Shown here one piece after another: positions 58,861 through 64,000 of a DNA stretch of 64,000 nucleotides (the stretch's first letter is position 1; each line of letters starts with the position of its first letter). The notes below the pieces were generated by a model. The model saw only the letters and a program-made list of their open reading frames with translations. It was not told the origin of the DNA and made no database searches. The stretch comes from Albibacillus kandeliae (GTDB lineage: Bacteria; Pseudomonadota; Alphaproteobacteria; Rhodobacterales; Rhodobacteraceae), in contig NZ_QEHM01000013.1 of assembly GCF_003116585.1 (NCBI RefSeq), positions 44,641 to 108,640 of the forward strand. The letters are read 5' to 3'. The position numbers and the translations under genes were made by a program.

Positions 58861-60558
58861 ATGCATCGCATCGTTCAGTCACATCTGAAGAATTTTAGTG
58901 AAAGCTTTGGGTGCGAGGCGATGACCCCCTCAGAACAGTTCGAACGATTCTGCACCTATAGCATCCTCTCTTCCCGATACTCAGCTGAGTTTGATCTTGA
59001 TGACGTCTCCACCGGTGAAGACGATGACGGAATCGATGGGATTGCAATCACCATTGATGAAATTCCTTGCCTTTCCTTTGAAGACGCGAAGGCAATCTTT
59101 CAAGACGGAAGGCGAAATCGGGACGTCGATGCGGTTTTCATCCAAGCAAAAAGCGGCGAGCGCTTCGATCTGGGTGACTTTTTGAAGTTCAAAGAAGGTG
59201 TCTTGCGATTTATTTCGGGCGAAGATTATCGTGTCTCCGAGGAAACACTGGTTGAAGCAAAGGGAACTTTCGACGAGATCATCCTGAACGTGCCGAAGGT
59301 TAGAAATGGAAAACCGTCAATATACGCTTACTATATCACCACTGGCCTCTACCAAGCCCCACAAGAAATTGAGCAAGCCAGACTAGAGTTTGAACGCCAG
59401 CTTCTTCAGTCTGGATACTTTCACGATGTTACAGTAAGCATTCTTGGAAGAGATGAACTGACGAAGCTCTGGGTGGGAACCTATTCCGGAACACAAGCGA
59501 GTCTATCCGCATTTAGCAACGCAGCATTGCCTGCAATTTCTGGAATTGATGAGGCATACCTTGCAGTTGTTAAGGGAGTTGACTTGGTCGACAAGCTTCT
59601 AATTACTGAGGACGGAAACCTGCGCGGACAAGTCTTCGAGGAGAATGTGCGCGCTTATCTGGGCGACGAGAATCCCGTCAACAAATCGATATCCGAAACA
59701 ATTCACTCATTGTCCTCGTCGCGCTTTCCCGTGTTGAACAATGGCGTAACGATTGTCAGCCCTGACGTACAACTTCAGGGAAACGTCTTTCACCTTCGAA
59801 ATTTTCAAATCGTAAATGGATGTCAGACTTCCAACGTTCTATTTGAGAACCGCGCCGCTCTCGGTGATTTGATGGTAAACGTTAAGATTGTTGAGACGCA
59901 AGATGAGGATGTTTTTGCTGAGTTGGTTCGCGCGACAAACAGTCAATCCAAAGTCGACGACGCACAATTCCTTTCTTTAAAACCCGTAGTGCGAAGAGTT
60001 GAACAATACTTCGATTCCATCGATTCCACTGATATTGAGAAAAAGCTCTACCTCGAGCGACGTGACAGGCAGTACGTAGGTCAGGATATTCCGGCACTTC
60101 GAATTTACTCTCTCCACAACGCCGCAAAATGCGTAGCATCAATGTTTTGCATGCGACCCGAGTTAGCCTTCAGGTACCCCAAGCAAATGTATTCAGATTT
60201 AGGAGATATAATGTTTGCGGACGAAGTTAAGGAACAAGTGTATTACGCCGCCTGCCTAACGATGCACCGCTTTAATCTTCTTGCCTCAAACGGAGTTATT
60301 CCGCAGAACATGAAGCGGTTCAAATGGCACATTCTCGCGGTTGCGCGAGCAATAATTTGCGGACGAGACCTTTGCAAGCTCGGCTCAAGGGAAGCAATCA
60401 AGCAGTCCGATGCGATAGTCAGGAAAATGGACACACATGGCCCTGAAGCGACTAGAGTATTCGAAAAAGCTGCCGATATCTGCAAGGGCCTTGGGGAGGT
60501 AACAAACGACCGAATGAAGCGGCAAGCTATTTTGACAGATATGCTAGATGCCATTTAA
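58861..60558 (+). CDS. AIPR family protein (abortive infection phage resistance)
   Basis: A 565-residue AIPR-type protein. The core motifs FPVLNNGVTIVS and FQIVNGCQTSNVL (about residues 290-325) are typical. The N-terminal part has GIDGIAI (57-63) and DAVFIQAKSG (90-99), which resemble a D...QxK variant of the PD-(D/E)xK nuclease active site with D59, Q95 and K97. AIPR proteins are linked to abortive infection; cleavage of DNA is inferred. ATG 58861 has AGGAAA upstream. Codon use is AT-rich, and a stem-loop terminator follows at 60561. Confidence 0.8.
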   Translation: MHRIVQSHLKNFSESFGCEAMTPSEQFERFCTYSILSSRYSAEFDLDDVSTGEDDDGIDGIAITIDEIPCLSFEDAKAIFQDGRRNRDVDAVFIQAKSGERFDLGDFLKFKEGVLRFISGEDYRVSEETLVEAKGTFDEIILNVPKVRNGKPSIYAYYITTGLYQAPQEIEQARLEFERQLLQSGYFHDVTVSILGRDELTKLWVGTYSGTQASLSAFSNAALPAISGIDEAYLAVVKGVDLVDKLLITEDGNLRGQVFEENVRAYLGDENPVNKSISETIHSLSSSRFPVLNNGVTIVSPDVQLQGNVFHLRNFQIVNGCQTSNVLFENRAALGDLMVNVKIVETQDEDVFAELVRATNSQSKVDDAQFLSLKPVVRRVEQYFDSIDSTDIEKKLYLERRDRQYVGQDIPALRIYSLHNAAKCVASMFCMRPELAFRYPKQMYSDLGDIMFADEVKEQVYYAACLTMHRFNLLASNGVIPQNMKRFKWHILAVARAIICGRDLCKLGSREAIKQSDAIVRKMDTHGPEATRVFEKAADICKGLGEVTNDRMKRQAILTDMLDAI

Positions 60559-60560
60559 AC

Positions 60561-60577
60561 GCTTCCAGCATGGAAGC
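60561..60577 (+). terminator. Stem-loop terminator after the AIPR gene
   Basis: GCTTCC-AGCAT-GGAAGC forms a six-bp hairpin directly after the AIPR stop, followed by TTATCTTG. It also faces the convergent lysis genes. Confidence 0.55.
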
Positions 60578-60795
60578 TTATCTTGCTTCAACGCCGCAAG
60601 TGTCTTGACGAATGTTGCTGACTGAAAGTGAACTCCATTCGCCTGCAAAACGGAAGACAGGGGGACTTCCCGTTAAGCGCTTTCAAGCCGCTCCGAGAGT
60701 AGCAAACGACAATCGGCTTCGCGCGTCTGACGCCCAATTGAATCCGCCCCTGCGCAGCGAACCTTGAAAATACAACCATTTCGGCTAACCAACTA

Positions 60796-61035
60796 TCAGG
60801 GCACCAGATACTTCCAGTTCGGGCAGGCCAGCGCGAAAGCCGCGTAGCCTGCCTGAATTTCATCACGGGTCTGCTGCGTGTCCGACCGCGACCTGGTCGG
60901 CAGCGATTGACCCCACTGGCGGCAGAGCTCGGCTTCGGTTCTGGTTTCAGTCTCGGTAGCCTGCCCCGTCAAACTCGCGCAGGCGGTCAGGCAGCTCGCG
61001 CTCAACGCGATTACGAATTTGGTCGGCCCTGTCAT
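60796..61035 (-). CDS. Phage outer-membrane spanin-like lipoprotein (Rz1-type)
   Basis: A 79-residue lipoprotein with lipobox LTAC (signal about 1-17, lipidated cysteine C18), followed by a Gln/Thr/Glu-rich short periplasmic segment and a C-terminal tail with two more cysteines. ATG 61035 lies inside the preceding inner-membrane spanin gene in another frame, the nested Rz/Rz1 arrangement. It should fuse the outer membrane in lysis. Confidence 0.72.
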   Translation of the reverse strand: MTGPTKFVIALSASCLTACASLTGQATETETRTEAELCRQWGQSLPTRSRSDTQQTRDEIQAGYAAFALACPNWKYLVP

Positions 61036-61174
61036 CGTCGCGGTCCTCTGCCTGCTGGCGCTCCTGAGAACGCCCTTTCGCCCGCTGCCCGAGCGCATAG
61101 GCCACCAGACCGCCAAGAGCCGCGAGCGCCGCCATCAGCCAGGGGACAATGCGCCTGAGAAGCGCCGAGATCAT
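60947..61174 (-). CDS. Phage inner-membrane spanin-like protein (Rz-type)
   Basis: A 75-residue protein with one N-terminal transmembrane helix (about 8-28, IVPWLMAALAALGGLVAYAL) and a charged coiled coil (RAKGRSQERQQAEDRDDDRA). The lipoprotein gene starts within it in a different frame. It overlaps the holin-like gene by four bases (ATGA). Confidence 0.7.
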   Translation of the reverse strand: MISALLRRIVPWLMAALAALGGLVAYALGQRAKGRSQERQQAEDRDDDRADQIRNRVERELPDRLREFDGAGYRD

Positions 61175-61383
61175 GTTGCGCCGCCCTTGGCCTTCGCGAT
61201 CCGTCCGCCGGCGAAGGTGGCGAGATAACCACCGAGACCGACAAGAACCGTCTCCAGATCCTTGAGGTGAAACGTCAGCGTTCCAGCCTCCGGATCGAAG
61301 ACAGCGAGGCCCTGCCCCGCGATCATGGCGAAGACGAGATAAAGGACCATCCGAAGGGACAGCCCGCTAAAAAGCGAAGTCAT
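61171..61383 (-). CDS. Holin-like small membrane protein
   Basis: A 70-residue protein from ATG 61383, preceded by AGGAGAA. It has two predicted hydrophobic helices (about 10-28 and 46-62, LETVLVGLGGYLATFAGG) and a short basic tail (RIAKAKGG), a holin-like layout. It lies between the endolysin and the spanins, which supports the call. No assigned family. Confidence 0.65.
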   Translation of the reverse strand: MTSLFSGLSLRMVLYLVFAMIAGQGLAVFDPEAGTLTFHLKDLETVLVGLGGYLATFAGGRIAKAKGGAT

Positions 61384-61405
61384 GTTTTTCTCCTGATTGA
61401 AGTGG

Positions 61406-62047
61406 TTATGCAGCGGCGTGAAGGGTTTCGACTGCCCTGCCGCGCTTCCATGGCGTGTCCGGAATCGCGCGCCATTTCGCAAATGCCCGAGCGAGCCGGA
61501 CATCATAGCCGTGTTTTGCGTAGGATGGCCCGTTGTAGACGCGCGCGAAGCCTGCCCAATCGTGGCGGCGGAGCTCGTCATCGAGACCGGCCGAGACGAT
61601 GAAGCGCACCATGGCGGACAGTTGCGCAGCTTCGCTCTCCATCATGTCCTGCACCATTGTGCGCGCGGTCTCGTAGCCGCAAAGCCCGTGGTTGAAGCCC
61701 ATGATCTGGCCGAGGCCCCAGCTCGCCGACCGGAGAGCCGCAGGCTCATCGATCCCGAGCGCAATCGACAAGCGAGGGTAACTGTCCTTTGGATAGCGAC
61801 GCTCGCCCCAGCGCGGATAAGCCACGCCCTTGCGCGCCGCCTCGTCCCGCTTCGCACCGGCTCCGAGTTGGCGCCAGAAGATGTGCGGCTCGAAGAGCAT
61901 CACCGGGCGGCCGAGCGGGTCAAAGCCCCGTCCCCGGCTCTCCACCTCAAGGATTGCGTGGATCTCGTCCTCGCCCACGCCGATCTCCGCCCCGATGCGC
62001 GGCAAGTCCACGTCTTCGAGGCGCGCTGCCTTGCCCGAGAAGTTCAT
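61406..62047 (-). CDS. N-acetylmuramidase-type endolysin (DUF3380)
   Basis: A 213-residue cytoplasmic lysozyme that cleaves peptidoglycan once released by the holin. The start is ATG 62047 (MNFSGKAARLEDVD). The motif AILEVESRGRGFDPLGRPVM (about 31-50) carries the catalytic Glu of the family; SWGLGQIMGFNH and FVYNGPSYAKHGYD-like segments follow. It has no signal peptide. It overlaps the upstream membrane-protein gene by four bases. Confidence 0.88.
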   Translation of the reverse strand: MNFSGKAARLEDVDLPRIGAEIGVGEDEIHAILEVESRGRGFDPLGRPVMLFEPHIFWRQLGAGAKRDEAARKGVAYPRWGERRYPKDSYPRLSIALGIDEPAALRSASWGLGQIMGFNHGLCGYETARTMVQDMMESEAAQLSAMVRFIVSAGLDDELRRHDWAGFARVYNGPSYAKHGYDVRLARAFAKWRAIPDTPWKRGRAVETLHAAA

Positions 62048-62340
62048 GACGTCGCACCCTCCGCCCGCTTGCGGCGCAGCAGGTCGGTCACGTAGCAGGA
62101 CCAGATCGCCCCATTGAGGGCAACGATCATGGGCAGCCAGGCTTGTGTGCGGGGCGGCCGGTAGTTGGTCAGGAGCTCGGCTTGACCAGCGGCGTGAACA
62201 ATCAGACCACCCGCCAGAAACGCCAGCCAAACCCGCATGAGCCCGTGAATACCGATGCCGACCCGATGGCGCAGCACCAGCGCTGCGAGCATGAGAGCCG
62301 AGACCGGCTCGACCACCAGGAGCAAGACGCTGATAATCAT
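62044..62340 (-). CDS. Small phage membrane protein, unknown role
   Basis: A 98-residue protein with three predicted helices (about 3-22, 36-54, 68-86) and a basic tail (LLRRKRAEG). It overlaps the endolysin and the gene upstream by four bases each, so it belongs to the lysis operon. It could be a holin or antiholin. Confidence 0.65.
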   Translation of the reverse strand: MIISVLLLVVEPVSALMLAALVLRHRVGIGIHGLMRVWLAFLAGGLIVHAAGQAELLTNYRPPRTQAWLPMIVALNGAIWSCYVTDLLRRKRAEGATS

Positions 62341-62693
62341 CCTTTCCGCCCTCCGCTTGCGTTCATCCTGAGTACCTCCTTTGCCAGCTCCACCAGCCAG
62401 TCGGTGCTGCTGATCATCCGGGCCGTGAACTCCAGCACGAACCAGACCGAGAAGCCGGCGACGGCCGAGCGCGCCAGCGTGTGATCAAAGTCCTCTCCCG
62501 CGAGCCCGCCGAAGAACCAGATATCGTCAACCACGGGCGAGAAGATCGCGCCCATGACAATGCCGATCCAAAGACGATAAAAGGCGTTCTTGGTGCCAGC
62601 CGGGGCCACCATGATCATTGATGCGATGACGCCGAGCGCGGCACCGAGCGCGCGCGCAATCCAGCGCGCTTCATCGCCGAAGTATTCATTCAT
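62337..62693 (-). CDS. Phage membrane protein, DUF6107-like
   Basis: A 118-residue protein with three hydrophobic segments (about 16-33, 40-56, 76-92) and short loops. It begins MNEYFGDEARWIARALGAAL. The layout resembles the DUF6107 membrane proteins found beside alphaproteobacterial phage lysis genes; that comparison is from memory and tentative. It is coupled to the next gene by ATGA overlap. Confidence 0.6.
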   Translation of the reverse strand: MNEYFGDEARWIARALGAALGVIASMIMVAPAGTKNAFYRLWIGIVMGAIFSPVVDDIWFFGGLAGEDFDHTLARSAVAGFSVWFVLEFTARMISSTDWLVELAKEVLRMNASGGRKG

Positions 62694-62714
62694 GCTGCTT
62701 TTCCTTGGATCAGG

Positions 62715-63134
62715 TCAGGCTGCAGCTTGCACCGCAAACGCCGCCTCGAAGGCCGCGACCACGTCGAAGCCGCTCAGATCGGATAGTGCTGCGACCTGGT
62801 CGCAGACCGCGCGCTCGGCATTGAAGCAGGCCTGCACGTGCCGGGCGACGGCCGCCGCGCAGGCCTCGACCTGCGCCTGCGCCAGGTCCTGCCAGCCATT
62901 GGCGAACTTCCAGGCGACCGGCGCGCTTACCATGCCGTCCTGCAGGCTGGTGACGGCCGCCGTGAGCTTGGCCACCGTGCGCTCGTCGGTCGGCAGCTCG
63001 GTGCCGTCGCCGAGGATGATCCCGCCGGTCTCGCGCGCCCAGCGGATCGCGGCGAGCTCGGCGAGGAGCGCCGCGCGGCCCGTCGCCGCCTTAGCCTCGG
63101 CCGTGATAACCTGCGTAAAGTCGATGTTGCTCAT
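62715..63134 (-). CDS. DUF4376 domain phage protein
   Basis: A 139-residue helical protein rich in alanine. The segment AIRWARETGGIILGDGTELP followed by TDERTVAKLTAAVTSLQDG is the DUF4376 pattern common in phage tail-fibre regions. It overlaps the upstream gene (ATGA). Likely a tail accessory protein. Confidence 0.72.
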   Translation of the reverse strand: MSNIDFTQVITAEAKAATGRAALLAELAAIRWARETGGIILGDGTELPTDERTVAKLTAAVTSLQDGMVSAPVAWKFANGWQDLAQAQVEACAAAVARHVQACFNAERAVCDQVAALSDLSGFDVVAAFEAAFAVQAAA

Positions 63135-63457
63135 GCGTCAGACTCCGGCTCGGGGATGGTATTGCTATTGGGCGGCAGGGCCACCGGCCCGTCTTCGGTG
63201 ACGATTAGCGGCGCGGGGAAGCGCGTCTCCTCCGGGGCGTCTGCCCCATGCGGCAGGATCAGCGAGAGGTGCAGCACGCCGGCGACGCGCTCGACGTCAG
63301 AGGCGAGCCAGGCGCAGGCCACGGCCGAGTTCGGCAGGGTCGCGCCTTCGGCCAGGCCGGAGAAGTCGAAGACCTCGCCGTTGATCGTGAGCGCATCGCC
63401 GGCGACGGAGAGAGCGAGCTCCGCATCGTGGCGCGTCGGGGTGAACGAGATGTGCAT
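63131..63457 (-). CDS. Phage tail-region hypothetical protein
   Basis: A 108-residue beta-rich protein (MHISFTPTRHDAELALSVAG) with an acidic Pro-rich tail (PNSNTIPEPESDA). It lies between the tail-fibre and DUF4376 genes and overlaps the latter by four bases, which suggests a tail-fibre accessory or assembly role. I do not recognise a family. Confidence 0.62.
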   Translation of the reverse strand: MHISFTPTRHDAELALSVAGDALTINGEVFDFSGLAEGATLPNSAVACAWLASDVERVAGVLHLSLILPHGADAPEETRFPAPLIVTEDGPVALPPNSNTIPEPESDA

Positions 63458-63469
63458 GGCAGATCCTCC

Positions 63470-64000
63470 TTAGAACCAGCGACCGATGGCCGTGAGATTC
63501 GCATCAACGGTCATGTCGATATTGCTTGCCGATGCCCGGAACGCCTGGACCGCCGTCACTGAGGTGGTGCCAGGAGCTCCGCAGCGCACGTAATTGGCGC
63601 GGCCGGTATGATCGGCAGAGTTGGTGGTCTCGGCGATGCCGCTGACCATCGGATTGGCAATGAAGACCGCCGGGAACGTCCAGCCGATTGGCGCGCTTCG
63701 ATAGGGGTCGGCGAAGGTGCCGGCACCTGCCGACAGGATGGAGCCAAGATTCATCCGGTACCAGCAGAGCTGCGTTCCATCAGCAAAGCGGACGTAGTCG
63801 CCATTCGCATTGGTGCCGCGCTCGATGATCGCGCCCGCGCCCCCGTTGACCGCCGTTCCCGCCCAGGTCGAGGCCAGCACCGTGGTGAACTTCCCGGCCG
63901 CCGGCGTGGTGAGCCCGATGGTGGTGTCGTTCAGCGTCCCGCCGACCACCGTGCTGTTGGCTTCGAGGAAGGCGGCGAAGGCGAGGAACTCGTCGCGGTA
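63470..64000 (-). CDS. Phage tail fibre-like protein, C-terminal part (truncated by window edge)
   Basis: The frame is open from the stop at 63470 to the last base (176 residues visible) and continues outside the window. The visible part is rich in Gly, Thr, Ala, Asn and Ser, with GGTLNDTTIGLTTPAAGKF, then ADGTQLCWYRM and a C-terminal domain ending NLTAIGRWF, typical of tail fibre or tail-spike tips. It should define host binding. Its gene heads the overlapping minus-strand tail-lysis chain. Confidence 0.75.
   Translation of the reverse strand, partial: YRDEFLAFAAFLEANSTVVGGTLNDTTIGLTTPAAGKFTTVLASTWAGTAVNGGAGAIIERGTNANGDYVRFADGTQLCWYRMNLGSILSAGAGTFADPYRSAPIGWTFPAVFIANPMVSGIAETTNSADHTGRANYVRCGAPGTTSVTAVQAFRASASNIDMTVDANLTAIGRWF

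Larger units (their letters stand above)
52621..64000. mobile_element. Integrated element, probable prophage (left part; continues beyond window)
   Basis: The region begins with a tyrosine integrase next to the core metZ leader, continues with a lower-GC cargo segment and ends in a phage lysis/tail cassette that runs off the right edge. Its left boundary should lie in 52446-52620. No tRNA gene or duplicated att core is visible, because the other end is outside the window. The mixture of integrase, defence-type genes and lysis genes argues for a prophage with a cargo of accessory genes. Confidence 0.8.

Noticed and set aside
61171..64000. Gene transfer agent (RcGTA-like) tail cluster
   Set aside because: The tail-tip, DUF4376 and lysis genes and the nearby integrase fit a prophage; I see none of the RcGTA capsid or gp12-15 order.

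Overview
The window is a chromosomal segment of a GC-rich alphaproteobacterium, most likely a Roseobacter-group member of the Rhodobacterales. The call rests on protein content: ThyX instead of ThyA, a ruvCAB/ybgC/tolQRAB-pal/cpoB/tilS/ftsH minus-strand block, an LdtR-type MarR regulator, phosphatidylcholine synthase, a DUF1127 protein, FolE2 and a SAM-II riboswitch in front of metZ. I could not assign a genus or species.

Layout. 1-1644: N-terminal half of dnaE (minus). 2108-4651: a four-gene operon (DUF2282 peptide, DUF692 MNIO enzyme, DUF2063 partner, DoxX membrane protein) that matches the recently recognised bufferin (bufABCD) copper-handling RiPP systems. 4655-6973: small membrane protein, ArsC/Spx-like protein, cold-shock protein, thyX. 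7160-9458: a TbpB-like surface lipoprotein and its probable Slam-type outer-membrane translocator. 9542-11398: glyoxalase I and two tandem DUF1194 VWA-like exported proteins. 11403-13923: LdtR-type regulator, sdhE, an XRE regulator and a class I aminotransferase. 14035-20963: SDR, MATE pump, alpha/beta hydrolase, parE and an RTX-repeat protein.

21047-32967 is a long minus-strand block that reads ruvC-ruvA-ruvB-(unknown)-ybgC-tolQ-tolR-tolA-tolB-pal-cpoB-tilS-ftsH, many genes overlapping by ATGA. It joins Holliday-junction processing, the Tol-Pal envelope-constriction machine, tRNA-Ile lysidine synthesis and membrane proteolysis. 33295-52311 carries a DUF1127 protein with two downstream stem-loops, prmA, a second MATE pump, priA, fructose-6-phosphate aldolase, a DUF484-xerC pair, a basic amphipathic protein, pcs, ogt, a ThDP-dependent decarboxylase next to trkH, folE2 and metZ with its SAM-II riboswitch and attenuator.

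From about 52.5 kb to the right edge lies an integrated element, probably a prophage that continues beyond the window. It starts with a tyrosine integrase beside the metZ leader. It then carries a lower-GC cargo segment with two likely anti-phage genes: a large two-TM YobI/KAP-like P-loop NTPase, and an AIPR-family protein with a candidate PD-(D/E)xK N-terminus. It ends with a minus-strand phage lysis and tail cassette (tail fibre C-terminus, DUF4376, membrane proteins, N-acetylmuramidase endolysin, holin-like protein, nested Rz/Rz1 spanins). The three most interesting parts are the bufferin operon, the Slam/TbpB-like pair and the prophage defence cargo. No rRNA, tRNA or CRISPR array was found by eye.
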